A stretch of DNA of 64,000 nt from Gonatopus flavifemur. Lineage: Eukaryota > Arthropoda > Insecta > Hymenoptera > Dryinidae. The notes beneath the pieces were generated by a model. The model was not told where the DNA came from, searched no databases, and was given only the letters and a program-made list of their open reading frames with translations. The first letter of the stretch is position 1, and each line of letters begins with the position of its first letter. The DNA lies in contig JAFFJZ010000051.1 of assembly GCA_018340375.1 (NCBI GenBank), positions 124,001-188,000 of the forward strand. The letters are read 5' to 3'. Made by a program: the position numbers and the translations under genes. Shown in pieces: positions 1 through 12,482 of the stretch.

Positions 1-239
1 CGACTCGCCGCTTGTTTGGTTTGCGAAAATTTAGTTTTCAAGTGATCGTTGTGATCTATGAATTGAAGCTTGTTCAGATAAAGGTACTGAACAGATTAGT
101 TATAAACTAATTGGGAATCGAGTCGGGAATCGGCTATTGTTTGTTGAAGGGAAATTTAACGAGTTTGAGATTATTAAACTTTTGGTTCAAACTCATTCGC
201 TTTAGTTTTTTTTTATATATAACTTCCAATTCCCTTTCA
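1..239 (+). repeat. 5' LTR, 3' portion only
   Basis: These bases match 6339-6577 without a difference, including a run of nine T near the end. The LTR ends in TTCA, the usual CA terminus. Only the last 239 of about 597 bases are inside the window. Confidence 0.93.
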
Positions 240-243
240 TTAG

Positions 244-262
244 TGGTCCTTCGAGCCGGATT
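244..262 (+). promoter_or_regulatory. Primer binding site, tRNA-Tyr-like
   Basis: Four bases after the LTR, the sequence TGGTCCTTCGAGCCGGATT reads as the complement of a tRNA 3' end with CCA added. It fits the acceptor and T arm of insect tRNA-Tyr as I remember it. This is where minus-strand DNA synthesis would start. The tRNA identity is from memory and unchecked. Confidence 0.75.
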
Positions 263-736
263 CGCCGGCTCGATTCTTGATATATATACGTTTAACCGCT
301 TTTCTATTGAACTCTTGTCGATGTTTACTTGTTTTGACCTTGGTGCAAAATTCGGTGCGCTGAAAATAATCGAGTTTGATTCTCGTTGAACGTATTCCAC
401 TGTCGCTAAGGGACACGGATATTCGTCCATATACACGTGTGCTACGCTTCCCGACAAACGCTTGCTACGTCATCGGCCGTTTTCGACTATCTTCGTTCCT
501 CTCTTTGTGAGCTTGGTCGTCATATCATCGCACGCTTGCTTGTAGACGAGACGTCGGGACGTGTGGACGGGGAGGTCTATACCAGGTATCACCTACATGT
601 GTTGAGTATACGCAGCGTCAACACAAAGATAAGTACTTCATCTATTCATTCGACTTCTTGTATCTGTCTGTGTGACACATCAGCTGTCATTCTTATAAAT
701 TCGTTCGTTGGACTTTAAGAGAACGAATTTAAAATC
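263..736 (+). other. Retrotransposon leader between PBS and gag
   Basis: An untranslated leader of about 470 bases separates the primer site from the gag start codon. Small open frames here have no recognisable domains. I see no other feature. Confidence 0.6.
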
Positions 737-3700
737 ATGCCTGAAATTGATGAACTCGTAGCATCATTGCTTCAGACTCAGGGTTTTATCGAAAGGAGTG
801 TAACTAATTTCAAGAAAGTAGGTGCACAAAATATCAATACGGTGAATATAAATAAACGTATAGAGCGATTAAATGCTTATTGGGAGGATGCTAAAACAAA
901 GCATTTGCAACTAAGTATGATTCTAACTGAGCAGGAAAAACTTCAAATTGAATATTTCAAAGCGGATAAATTTGCTTCAGTTGAAGAAGCGTACGAGAAA
1001 GCTTTGTCTGGATTTTTGGCTCTTTTGCCCTCGAATCCTCCTGCTGCTGTTTCAACCTCTAATTCACTCGATACTTCACAGGTGCAAGTAAGACCTTTTC
1101 AACTACCCCGACTGGATTTACCGAAGTTCTCGGGGTCTTATTTGAAGTGGAATTCCTTCAAGGACCAATTTCAGGCTATTTTTGAGGCTTATCCGCAAAC
1201 TTCGAACGAGCAGAAGCTTCAATTTTTGAAGTCATGCTTGTCTGGGGAGGCTTTGCTGCTCATTGAGAGTCTGCCAACTACCGCTGCAAACTATAACGCT
1301 GCTTGGACCGCTTTACAGGAGAGATACGAGAATCAAAGGCTGATTATTGAAGCGTATTTGCACAGTTTTATTAGCATTCCTTGCTTAAAATCACGTAACG
1401 TACATGATTTAAGATATATTTTAGATTCTACGAGTAATGCTGTTACTGCCCTTGCTAATCTTTCGGTATATAACGAGACATGGGACCCTATTCTGGTTTA
1501 CTTACTTGTTAGCAAATTAGATTTACAAACACGAACAGAATGGGAGTTAGATTTAAAGGACACGACAACAAGTCCAACTTTTGCTAAAATCGAAAGTTTT
1601 TTGTCCGCAACAATTCGAGCGTTAGAATCTTCTGCTGTAGGAACATCTTTTTCTGCAAATGCTAAACCAAGCAAATATAATAGCAGAAACAACAATACTT
1701 TTCGTTCATGCCAAACTAATGTTTTTTCTGATGAATGTATTTTATGTAAAAATGATCATCGCTTGTTTCATTGCGACCGTTTTAAACAAAAGTCAGTAGC
1801 GCAGCGCTTGGAATTTGTGAAGCAAAACAAATGTTGCCTCAATTGTTTGAGCAAAGGGCATTTCCTGTCAAATTGCAAAAGCAGTAACGTATGTTTTCAG
1901 TGCAATCAAAGGCATCATTCATTATTGCATAAATCTGTACAACCTAACCCTGCTGGTGCGTCAAATTCGAGTCATTCGGCCGAACTTGATTCTGATATTC
2001 CTTACGAATCTCAGAGTGATAGAAGTAACGTTCACTCATCGACTTGTTCGCAAGTTGTGCACAGAAGCTTGCCTTGTGCTATTCTATTGCCTACTGCTAT
2101 TGTATTACTGCGCACGAAAAATGGTAGATTTGTTGAGGCCAGAGCGTTGCTTGATTTAGGTTCTCAAGTTACCTTTCTTTCGGAGAATATCTCCCGGCTC
2201 TTGAACGTGAAGGAAGAGCGCATAGAAGCTAAGGTGAGCGCTGTTGGAGACAGTTCGACGATAACAGTTAGAGCTGCTGCTAGCTTTTCAATCGAACCGG
2301 TTCACCGTCGTGGGCCTGTTGTTGAGGTCAGGGCGTTGGTGCTGCCGCGCTTAACCTCGTATACTACTAAATTGATGAATGTCAATGAGCGTTGGACTCA
2401 TCTGGAACAACTTACGTTGGCGGATCCTGCCCCTCAACGGCCAGGATCCATCGAGTTAATCATAGGCGCTGATTATTTAGGGGATATATTATTACCAGAA
2501 ATGCGTAAGGGACCGAGCAACGCTCCTGTTGCACAGAACAGTATATTTGGTTGGGTGGTTTACGGAACATATCCTGCAAGTTGTGCGACCGTTTCCGTGA
2601 ATCATATCTGCCTATGTCAGGAACTAGATCAGTCGCTTTCTAGATTTTGGGAGTTGGAAGACATTCCTGTCGCTTCTAAACTCACCCTAGAAGAAATGGA
2701 ATGCGAGCAGCTTTTTGTGAATACCCATTCACGTTCTGCAGATGGCAAATACGTAGTGAGACTACCGTTCAAATCTGAAAATGGAATAGATTTGCCGCGT
2801 TCAGCTGATATCGCTCGGCAGTTTTTTCTCAAAAATGAGCAGCGACTCTCAGCTGATTCGGATAAGTTTCAGGCTTATAGGTATTTCATGGCCGAATATT
2901 TATCCAAGGGCCATATGGAATTGGTCAAAGAAATTGATTCGTTGCAGAATGGGTGTTACATCTCCCATCATCCAGTTTGGAGGGACAGTAGCTCTACCTC
3001 AAAGTTACGCGTTGTGTTCAATGCTTCTATGCATACCGCCAATCGGAAGTCCTTGGACGATTTCTTATTAGTAGGTCCCAAATTGCAGGCTGATCTGTTT
3101 TCATTGATTTGCAGCTGGAGAAGTTTTCAGTATGTTCTGTGTGCCGACATTGAGAAAATGTTTCGGCAAATCTGGATCGATCCCCGGGATGTAGATTTTC
3201 AAAAGATTTTTTGGAGAGCTGATACTGGCTCAACTCTAGATTCGTATCGGTTGTTGACTGTCACATACGGCACCGCTTGCGCACCATTCCTTGCGAATCG
3301 TGTGATCAAGCAGCTTGCTCTCGATGAAGCGGAGAAATTTCCGAATGCCGCTAAAATTCTTCAGCATCGCGTTTATGTCGATGATGTGTTGTTTGGAGCC
3401 GAAGACCTTGATTCTGCTCAATGCTTGAAGCACGAAGTATCCGAGCTGCTCATGACGGGCGGTTTCCGCCTGAGAAAATGGGCCGGCAGCGCGTCGGAAT
3501 TGTTGCTGGATATCGATACGCATGATCATGGCTTGGCGTGCGATAAACTTCTAATGCAGGATGAGAAGCTACGCTTGCTGGGGATTCTATGGAATCCAGG
3601 TTCTGATTGCTTCTATTATCATGCTGAACTTGAGGAAGTTAGCTCTTTAACCAAGCGTACCTTCTTATCGTGTATCCTACGCAATTTTGATCCTTTAGGA

Positions 3701-5944
3701 TGGGTCGCTGCTGTAACCGTTCAGGCAAAGATTCTACTGCAGGTTATGTGGACAAGAAAATTAGGTTGGGATGATCCGCTCCCTCTTGATTTAAACACGC
3801 AATGCATACGGTATTATAATGAGCTTGTGCATTTACAAAATGTGGTTATCCCTCGCTGGACTGGGCAGCTTTATTGTGGCGATCAAATTTCTATACATGG
3901 TTTCGCGGATGCCTCGAACGTGGCTTACGCTGCTTTAATTTACCTTAGGGTATGCAATAATCGCTTCGCCCCGAGGATTTCATTACTTGCTGCTAAAACT
4001 AAGGTTGCACCTCTCAAGTCCATTTCCATTCCAAGGTTAGAACTGTGTGCTGCTCATTTGCTTTCCAAACTAGTTTGCTTTGTGCAGTCGTCGATGGAAT
4101 TAACTGAAGTTCCGGTGTTTTGTTGGACTGATTCTACAGTCGCTTTGTCGTGGATATGCAGCGCTCCTAGCCGGTGGACAACTTTTGTTGCGAACCGGGT
4201 ATCCGGTATCCAATCTCAAGTTCCGGATGCAGTTTGGAAGCATGTAGCTTGCAAGGAAAACCCGGCAGACATTGCGTCTAGGGGCATTTCTGCAGAAAAG
4301 CTGCCAGAATGTGAGCTGTGGTGGCGAGGGCCTCACTGGTTGAGGGAATCTCAGAATAATTGGCCTGCGGTGGTCGTAGAGCCTTCTTCTGTTGCTTTAT
4401 CCGAATTGAAAGTGGAGAAGACTGTGATGACAGTTACCGTTGAGGTTATTTGGAGTCCTTTCCGGCCGGTTTCATCCTGGTTGCGACTAATTCGAATAAC
4501 TTGCTATTGTTTTCGCTTTGTTACTCGTGCGCGTCTGAAATCTGCAGTTTTCCAAGATCGAAGCATAGCTGTCGACGAGTTTCAGGAGGCGGAAATGTTC
4601 TGGTGCAAGAAATTACAAAAGCTGTTTTTCCTTCCTGAGTTGAATTGCTTAGCTGCGCGTAAGCCGTTATCTAAGAGAAGTAGCATTTTGAGGTTGAATC
4701 CATTCCTGGATGATTCTGTAGTTTTGCGTGTAGGAGGTCGACTTGCCAAAAGCTCTCTTCCATATAATCAGAAGTTCCCTATAATTCTGCCTAGCTGTGA
4801 GCTTTCCATATTGCTAGTAAGGCGAGCTCACGATCAAACATTACACGGTGGCGCTCATTTGATGATTCATCATTTAAGGCAAGATTACTGGATTCTTGGG
4901 ATCAGAACGTTGGTGAAACGCTGTATTTCAAACTGCGTTGTTTGCACGCGACATCGGGCGGCATCACCACAACAACTTATGGGTGCTCTGCCCGCTTGCA
5001 GAGTAACTCCGACAAGACCATTTTCGCATGTGGGGGTGGACTATGCCGGCCCATTTCTTGTGCGCTTGTCAAAAGGCCGTGGGAATCGAACGGTGAAGGT
5101 TTTCGTTAGCTTGTTTGTTTGTCTCTCTGTCAAGGCCATCCATTTGGAACTCGTAGACAGTTGCTCCGCTTCGGACTTTATCGCGGCTCTCGATCGGTTT
5201 ATGGTGCGACGTGGCATGCCCTCCGATATGTACTCGGATAACGGTACAAATTTCGTTGGTGCCACGAAAGGACTTGCCGCTTGTTTCAGAAGTATCGTGC
5301 GAGACGCTACATTGAGAGATAGATGTGTTACCGATAGCATAAGATGGCATTTTATTCCTCCTGGGGCACCCCACTTTGGTGGAATCTGGGAGGCGGGGGT
5401 GAAACGAGTGAAATTTCACTTACGCCGTTTATTGGGCTCCGTCACTCCAGCGAGGGACGAATTTCAAACTGTTCTGTGTAGCGTCGAGGCTTGTCTCAAT
5501 TCTCGTCCCATTGCGCCGTTGTTCGATGATGTTGAGTCGTTGGAAGCGCTAACGCCTGGTCACTTCTTGATCGGTACCAGTCTCAAGGCAAGACCGACCC
5601 CCTCTGTACTGGATGTGCAAGAGAACCGCTTATCTCGCTGGCAAGCGGTCCAGCGGTTAACAGAACAATTTTAGAAATCATGGAATCGTGACTATTTGCA
5701 CTCGCTCCAACAGCGTTCTAACTGGTATTGGCGCAGGTCGAATATTAAGTCGGGAGATCTTGTACTGCTGAAAAATGTTAACTTGCCTCCCGCTAGATGG
5801 GAGCTCGGCCGCGTAGTTGGATGCCATCCGGGTGCGGATAATTTGGTGCGGGTGGTAACCGTTAAAACGGCTTCTGGTTTATTTAAACGCCCCATTACAA
5901 AGGTATGTCTGTTGCCGGTCAGCCTAGAGGCTGGATCTGAGTAG
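737..5944 (+). pseudogene. BEL/Pao gag-pol polyprotein, interrupted by one stop codon
   Basis: A single frame of 1736 codons runs from the ATG at 737 to a stop at 5942-5944 and is broken by one in-frame TAG at 5672-5674. In order it shows a gag domain of the DUF1759 type (about residues 115-280), Cys/His knuckles (about 334-400), protease (around 473), reverse transcriptase, RNase H (about 1040-1150) and integrase. RT residues D804 and the YVDD box at 880-883 are present, as are the integrase HHCC finger and D1435, D1501 and E1552. The protease motif reads D-L-G (473-475) where the family has D-S/T-G. The TAG falls where relatives usually have a tryptophan codon, and the integrase C-terminus continues in frame to 5944. 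Both changes suggest an inactive copy. Confidence 0.92.
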
Positions 5945-5980
5945 TTTCGTTTCTTCTCCGAAGAAACGAGGCGGGCGGAA

Positions 5981-6577
5981 TGTTGTGGAATTCTGGCTCT
6001 TTCTTGGTTGCGCCTGTAAACGGCCAGCCGTTCCTACGCTTACCACTCGCTTATGTGTGTTTGTGTGTGTGTGAATTTTCGATACGAACTGCTTGTACGC
6101 TTGGAATTCAAATTAGTCGTTACGAAGCGTTCGGTACCTCGTGCTTGATCTCTATTCGATCGAAGCAGTGAGAAATTTCCTAGTTTTCTTGTATTTTGCG
6201 TGCGGAAATATTCTATTGTCTTTAATCGTGCTCGATAATAGGGGCTTGGAAAATCTCCTTGTGTGAAGCCTTTGTTCGAGAGTACTGGAGTGGGTTTTAC
6301 CGTGCAACTCACTGCTTCGTGTTTCGAACGTGGAGTAACGACTCGCCGCTTGTTTGGTTTGCGAAAATTTAGTTTTCAAGTGATCGTTGTGATCTATGAA
6401 TTGAAGCTTGTTCAGATAAAGGTACTGAACAGATTAGTTATAAACTAATTGGGAATCGAGTCGGGAATCGGCTATTGTTTGTTGAAGGGAAATTTAACGA
6501 GTTTGAGATTATTAAACTTTTGGTTCAAACTCATTCGCTTTAGTTTTTTTTTATATATAACTTCCAATTCCCTTTCA
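5981..6577 (+). repeat. 3' LTR (597 bp)
   Basis: It starts TGTTG right after a purine-rich tract (about 5961-5980, ending GGCGGGCGGAA) and ends TTCA, giving the standard TG...CA borders. The last 239 bases equal the 5' LTR remnant. A TG-repeat patch lies near 6054-6072. Transcription signals would sit here, but I cannot pinpoint them. Confidence 0.9.
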
Positions 6578-7099
6578 CATACATATATACGTATACCTAT
6601 ATATATAACCGTTAGTACCGACCAGAGCGCCTCACTTTCACATCCCATACAGCACCGGGAGGTTCTATCAACATCGTCGGAACGTCTTCTGAAACATTGG
6701 AATGTTCTGAAAATGTTTCGGAATGTTCAAGAGACACCGCATGTATATACCAGGGATGTACGAATGTCTGGTATAGTTTTATTTAGGTTTCCATGGAACG
6801 TTTATGAGACATTGAAAATGAGAATTTGTTAATGTTTAAACTTGTGTCAAATCTTCCAATATTCTCCATTTGGAGCCGATGCAAATGAACTGCGGTGGAG
6901 CCTGTATCGATGGATCTGACAAATTACATTAGCATGCTTTTAATACATCGCATATAATGAAATTTTGTTCCGCGCCAATTTTAAGGTTGTGTGAATCTCA
7001 AAAGATTGACTTAATTCTTGATCATTTATATTCTGCCAATAGTTTCGAACTGCTGAAATGAAATATTTTCAAACATTCAATGCAAAACACACTTTTATT

Positions 7100-8290
7100 C
7101 CCACACAGCACGCAGTTCTTGAAGATATCTAAAAGAACACTCAATTGAGAGATCTTCAAGAACGTTCTTGAAGAGTTCTTAAAGATATCTTCCAGAAGTG
7201 TTGCAAAGACATCTTGTGAAAGATTTCTCAAAGATGTCTCGATTCAAGACATCTCCAAGACGACCATGCGAGATATCTTGAAAATATCTTTGAGAAGCGT
7301 TTGAAAGATATTTTCCTGGAAGACTTTAACAAAATATGTTTGAGAAGATAGATTGTCAGCAGGTTTAGGTTATGAATACCTAATCATATGAATTGACATG
7401 AATAACACTCGGAATGTGCCTTTAATTATAATCGAATTACACATGTGATAAATTCGGTCACAAATCGAAAGCTTGAAAAATCTATAAACATGCCAAGAGA
7501 TTTCAAATTGTGCGAAAATTACGATTTCGTAACCTTTTAATACCCGCACTGGAATTAGCGGATCTTTAGGACACAAATATTTTACAAATTACTGAACTTT
7601 TCACGCTCAATTTTATGTACAGCTTCCAAGTAAATTCACAGAAATTCTCATTCATACTCAATAATAAGTTATTCTTCAATAACATTGGGATAGAAATAAT
7701 TTGGGAAGAATCTGTGGTATCCACGACCAACTTATCTGACATTTGTTTATATGATAACAGTTTTTTCAAAAGATCACTTCTACTCTGAAAATGTACACAA
7801 CTGACACGATTTCACTGTGTTATATTGACAATCATAAGCATCAAAACCGAACTGTCTCTATAGCTTAGGTCACTGAAGCGTAAGTACATCGTAAGATGCG
7901 CGGGTTCGATTCCCGCAACCTCAAGGATTGAGATAAAGTCAACTTCATAGGAGTGCGAGAGCGACAAAGACAAATATGGGGGGAGGGGAGAGAAGGAAAA
8001 AGAAGAGGTCAGAATTATTTTTCGTGAATGAATTCAAGCTTCTTCCAAGATATTTTTATGAATTTTGCAAGACATCTTCAAGAAATCTCGAAGAACTCTT
8101 TTAGATTTCCTAATTTCTTCTTAAAGATATCTTGGAGAAGTATCCGAGACATCTTTTATAAATCTATTCATGTTGCATAAGACATCTTTTCGAATACGGA
8201 AAGATATCTTTTAGAAAATTCTTCAAGACTTCTTGTACTTTTGGAAGATATCTTTTAGGATTCTAAAAGATATCTTCGTGTCTGTTTGGG
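7100..8290. mobile_element. CCCAnACAGCAC-ended element 2, nested, TT duplication
   Basis: The left end is CCCACACAGCAC. The right end, GTGTCTGTTTGGG, is a degenerate inverse. The flanks are TT on both sides (7098-7099, 8291-8292). The first ~250 and last ~250 bases repeat variants of the palindromic word AGATATCTT dozens of times. The middle holds a tRNA-like stretch and unique AT-rich DNA. It lies within element 1, so it inserted later. Confidence 0.6.
7853..7925 (+). other. tRNA-like sequence (SINE or tRNA pseudogene)
   Basis: TAGCTTAGGTCACTGAAGCG resembles a tRNA D arm/A box. About 20 bases on, GCGGG-TTCGATT-CCCGC makes a perfect 5-bp T stem with a 7-base loop and a consensus B box. No convincing acceptor stem closes it, so a SINE head or tRNA fossil is more likely than a working tRNA gene. 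Confidence 0.5.
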
Positions 8291-8539
8291 TTGTTGTTCG
8301 ACGCTTTTGTCCCTAGTGAAACTATAAATATAAATTTGTATAGGTTAGAGATAAAATACTTGGTTTTCATATAACGTTTCGAGAACGTTCTGAAAAAGTA
8401 TCATAGCATTCGTCAACAAACACGTTTTTAAAACGTTCCGAGAACTTTCGGTGCTGTCTGGGATGGCGCTAGTGAGTGCTGTATTTTTTTTCATACAGGA
8501 CCTTGAGTACCCTGATTCAAAGATTGTTACGGCCGGAAC

Positions 8540-8650
8540 GATTCCAATCCATGGGAGAGCAGCGCTAGTTGGGTTGAATGGAACGGAATGACTGCTGAAA
8601 TCTCTGTTTCGTTCCTATTCAATTTCAGTGCCATGGGAGAGCACCCTCAG
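8540..8650. repeat. Diverged CCATGG-ended MITE
   Basis: ATTCCAATCCATGGGAGAGC on the left and TGCCATGGGAGAGCACC on the right surround GGAACGGAATGACTG and its partner GTTCCTATTCAATT. The layout matches the better-kept copies at 40975-41142 and 44474-44640. Confidence 0.4.
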
Positions 8651-8857
8651 GTTGTAGGCCCGATGATAATTTTTGCGGAGAGATTTCAAATTCATAAATG
8701 CACTTTTATACAATTTATCAGTAACAATTGAATTCCCGTCATTATTTTCACATTATATGTTGGAAAAGCATGTCAAAATGATAATCAGTTGCTATTTTGA
8801 CGAACAAAAGCTGTTCTGCAATAAGAAATATCACTTTTCCCAACGAAACTATTGATG

Positions 8858-9358
8858 CCCGAAGAGAACATGAAGCTTCAGCGAACGTTCAGATTAGATC
8901 TGTATAGATCGGATCGAAGGTTCATAAAAGCTAACTTTTAGATTCACAAACGTTTTTCAAAGGTACTACGAACGTTGAAATGTCCGCGTCAAAATACTTT
9001 CAGGAAACATAGATGGAACGTTCATTGAAGGTTCATCGAAGGTTTGAGGAAGCTTCACAAAAATATCTATCCTTAGATTAATTTATAATAATTTATGTTT
9101 GTAATTGATTTATTTTCCATATAAATTGATCAAAATTAATATAAGTATAGATATTTTTGTAAAGCTTCGTCAAACCTTCGATGAACCTTCAGCGAACGTT
9201 CCATCTATGTTCCCTGAACGTATTTCGAGGCGGACATTTCAACGTCCGTAAAACCTTTGTCAAACGTTTGTGAATCTCAAAGTTAGCTCTAATGAACTTC
9301 CGGCCCGATCTATACACATCTGATCTGAACGTTCGCTGAAGCTTCATGTTCTCTTCGG
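8858..9358. mobile_element. CCCGAAGAGAAC foldback MITE, uninterrupted copy
   Basis: The element is about 500 bp and consists almost entirely of two inverted arms of about 220 bp that start CCCGAAGAGAACATGAAGC. The arms contain GAACGTTC-type words and meet at a short AT-rich centre near 9080-9130. It serves as the empty-site reference for the interrupted copy at 9800-16081. No clear target duplication is visible. Confidence 0.75.
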
Positions 9359-9645
9359 TTGTCGAGCACTATTATGTAGTAGATGTACGATCTTTCATGA
9401 TTCAAAATGCAATTTCAACTTGATTGGAGTGGATCATCAATTATACAAAAATTATTCTGAATATATGAAATATATTTGTAGAGAATATGCTTATGTTGTT
9501 CAGATCTGTGAGGAAGAATGTGTCATTCAGCCTCTCAAACAATGCCAACTTCTGGTCCTCTATTTATCACAAGAATTTTGACCGATCGCCTATCCGGTGT
9601 ATAGCCGATAGATCAGTAGCTTGTACTCTTGTCGTGTGTTAACTA

Positions 9646-9739
9646 TCCACTCAGCACCAATATTGCAGTAATATCGCTGCAGTATTGTTAGGATATTTTG
9701 ATATTGCCACAATATTGCTGTCATAATGTGCTGTGTGAG
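9646..9739. mobile_element. CCCAnACAGCAC-ended element 3, TA duplication
   Basis: This short 94-bp element has ends TCCACTCAGCAC and GTGCTGTGTGAG and TA on both flanks (9644-9645, 9740-9741). The interior is built from variants of CAATATTGC (TATTGCAGTAATATCGC, ATATTGCCACAATATTGC). It has no coding capacity. Confidence 0.5.
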
Positions 9740-9887
9740 TAGCAGAGCTGCGAGATGGGCATTGTTGTTGAGGGGAATAGTACCCTCATATCGTTCATAC
9801 CCGAAGAGAACATGAAGCTTCAGCGAACGTTCAGATTAGATCTGTATAGATCGGATCGAAGGTTCATGAAAGCTAACTTTTAGATTA

Positions 9888-12104
9888 GTAAAACAAAGAT
9901 TTAGAAACCAAGTGAAAAGCTGTAAAACTTATCCAGGCGCGGATATAGATAGTGATCACAATATGTTGCTGATGAAATGTTCTCTGAAATTCAAAGCTCT
10001 GAAGGAGAAAAGGAAAATGCAAAAAAGATGGAATTTGAAGAATCTCAAACAAGGAAAAACACAGGACGCATTCAAAGCGATGTTGGACGAAAAATTGGAG
10101 GATCGACAAGAGAAAGACTTGGAAATAGAGAGTAGATGGACAAATATGAAGAGGAACATAGAGCAATGTGCAGATGAAATTTTGAAGAACGATGGGATAG
10201 AGCCTCAGAAACCATGGATAACAGAAGAAATTCTCGATTTGATTAATGAAAGGAGGAAATACAAGAATAAGAATAGTGAACAAGATCAGCAGACATACAA
10301 GGCACTGAGGAATAAAATAATCAGAGAATCAAGTAAAGCAAAAGAACAATGGTTGGAGGGGAAATGTCAAGATATAGAAGTGAGATTACATTTAGGGAAA
10401 ATTGATGAGGCATATAGGATTGTTAAGAGATTTTTTGGACAAATGAAATCTAGAAGCAGTAAGATTAAAAATTCTCTAGGAAGACAATTGATAAGAACGG
10501 AGGAAAAAATAGAACAATGGATTAATCATTTAGAAGATCTGTATAAAGGAGGCGATAATATGGGATTCTTAAAGAGGGAGGAAGATGTCGATGAAGAAGA
10601 ATTGGGAGATTCAATTTTGAGATCAGAATTCGACAGGGCTTTGAAAGAATTGAAAAATAATAAAGCGCCAGGAACAGATGGCATGAGTGCGGACCTTATC
10701 AAAGCCTCCAGTCAGGGAACTCGTGGCGCACTGTTTGAATTGGTCAGAGATATGTACGAAGTAGGCGAAGTACCGAAAGATTTGCAGAAGAATAAAATTG
10801 TCGCCATTCCAAAAAAACAAGGAGCAGACAAATGCGAGAACTACAGAACGATTAGTTTAACATCACATGCCTCGAAAATACTGACAAAAATCATATACAA
10901 GAGAATAGAGAATAAAATAGAGAGTAGATTAGCAGAAGATCAGTTCGGTTTTAGGAAAAATAAGGGAACGCGAGAAGCAATATTAGCACTGAGAACAGTA
11001 GTACAGAAAAGTCTAGAGTTAAAAAAGTCTGTGTATATAGGTTCTGTAGATATACAAAAAGCATTCGATAATGTTGATTGGGAGAAGATGTTTACGATTT
11101 TGAAAAAGGTAGGAATTAATTTGAGGGATAGGAGAATAATATATGAATTATATAGGAATCAAACCGCAATAATAGAAATAGAGGGTCAAAAAGGAGAAGC
11201 ACAAATTAGAAGAGGGGTGAGACAAGGATGCTCACTATCGCCATTGATTTTCAATTTGTATATAGAAGAAGCGATGAACGAAGTGAAGGAACAAGTGCAA
11301 TTGTAATTACAGATTCAAGGTGAAAATGTAAGCATGTTGAGATTTGCGGATGACATAGCTATATTAGCTACAAGTGGCCCTGAGTTAGAAAATACTCTCA
11401 AAACTATGAAAAAAATATTACTAGACAAATATTGTATGAATATAAATAAGGACAAAACAAAATTCATGATTTGTACAACAGCGAACACATCAAGAAGAAC
11501 GAAAATCAAAATAGATGCAGAGACAATTCAGCAAGTCAAAGAATTTAAATATCTAGGGAGCATAATTATAGAAAACGGTAAAAGCGAAAGAGATATAAGA
11601 GCAAGAATAGCACAAGGGAAACAGGCTTTCCACCAAAAGAAACAGTTACTATGTTCGAAGAATATTAACTTAGCAGTAAGGAAGAAATCCTTGAAGAGTT
11701 ACGTTTGGAGCACAGCATTATATGGTTGCGAAACTTGGACAATTGGAAAAACGGACCAACGAAGACTTGAAGCTTTTGAAATGTGGTGTTATAGAAAGAT
11801 GCTTAGAATAAAGTGGATAGAGGAAGTAAGAAATGAAGAAGTACTGGAGAAGGTAAATGAAAAAAGAAGTCTCTTGAGACAGGTCGTGAAAAGAAGAAGT
11901 AATCTGATAGGACACACATTGAGGCATGATAGCTTATTGAAAACAATATTGGAAGGAAAAATGAATGGTAAAACTCGAAGAGGTAGACCTAGATTGAGTT
12001 ATATGAAGCAAATTATACAAGACAAGGGTTGCCGTAGATATGCAGAAATTAAGCGGTTAGCGGATAATAGACAGGGTTGGAGGATTTCATCAAACCAGTC
12101 ATAA
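9888..12104 (+). pseudogene. RTE-type LINE polyprotein, 5'-truncated, one stop
   Basis: The element occupies about 9887-12125. It starts inside the endonuclease domain (SDHNML motif) and runs through reverse transcriptase (KNNKAPGTDG, FGFRKNKGTREA, RRGVRQGCSLSP, LRFADD) to a C-terminal tail ending QGWRISSNQS. The frame is open except for one TAA at 11304-11306, between RT motifs, where the intact copy at 59878-62859 has lysine. It is flanked by AACTTTTAGATT at its left and AACTTTCAGATT at its right (12-bp duplication, one change), and the 3' end carries CATCATGAT-like repeats as in RTE. It lacks the start of the protein, so it cannot retrotranspose. Confidence 0.9.
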
Positions 12105-12482
12105 GACTGATTACTTCATCATGATCAACTTTCAGATTCACAAACATTTGACAAAGGTTCTACTGACGTTGAAATGTCCACCTCGAAATACGTCCAGGAA
12201 ACATAGATGGAACGTTCGCTGAAGGTTCATCGAAGGTTTGAGGAAGCTTCACAAAGATATCTATACTTAGATTAATTTATAATAATTTATTTATTTATTT
12301 TTTATTTATTTTGTTTATACGGGTATGAAAGACCCTTTGGTACATAGAATATACATTATTTGAACCAGATTATATATATCATGCATCAAAGCATTAAGCA
12401 TCATGTTAAGCTCGACTACATGCATCTTATATTACAACAACAGTTAACGTGTATAATTATAGGTGAAAAGGACAATTAGATA

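Larger units (their letters stand above)
1..6577 (+). mobile_element. BEL/Pao LTR retrotransposon, 5' LTR cut by window edge
   Basis: The order is LTR, primer binding site, one long gag-pol frame, purine-rich tract, LTR. The first 239 bases are identical to 6339-6577, which makes them the end of the 5' LTR and the end of the 3' LTR. The enzyme order protease, RT, RNase H, integrase and the DUF1759-type gag domain place it in BEL/Pao. Identity over the 239 shared bases suggests a recent insertion. The coding frame nevertheless carries a premature stop and an altered protease motif, so this copy looks non-autonomous. The target-site duplication cannot be checked because the left edge lies outside the window. 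Confidence 0.93.
6644..8462. mobile_element. CCCAnACAGCAC-ended element 1, AT duplication
   Basis: The left end is CCCATACAGCAC and the right end GTGCTGTCTGGG, inverted copies differing at one base. Both are flanked by AT (6642-6643 and 8463-8464). The interior next to each end iterates words around GAACGTTC and TTCTGAAAA in both orientations. A second element of the same class (7100-8290) sits inside. No protein-coding frame is apparent. Confidence 0.65.

Noticed and set aside
111..389. 92-codon frame in the 5' LTR and its twin at 6449-6832
   Set aside because: LTR repeats and flanking DNA read in frame by chance; no domain.
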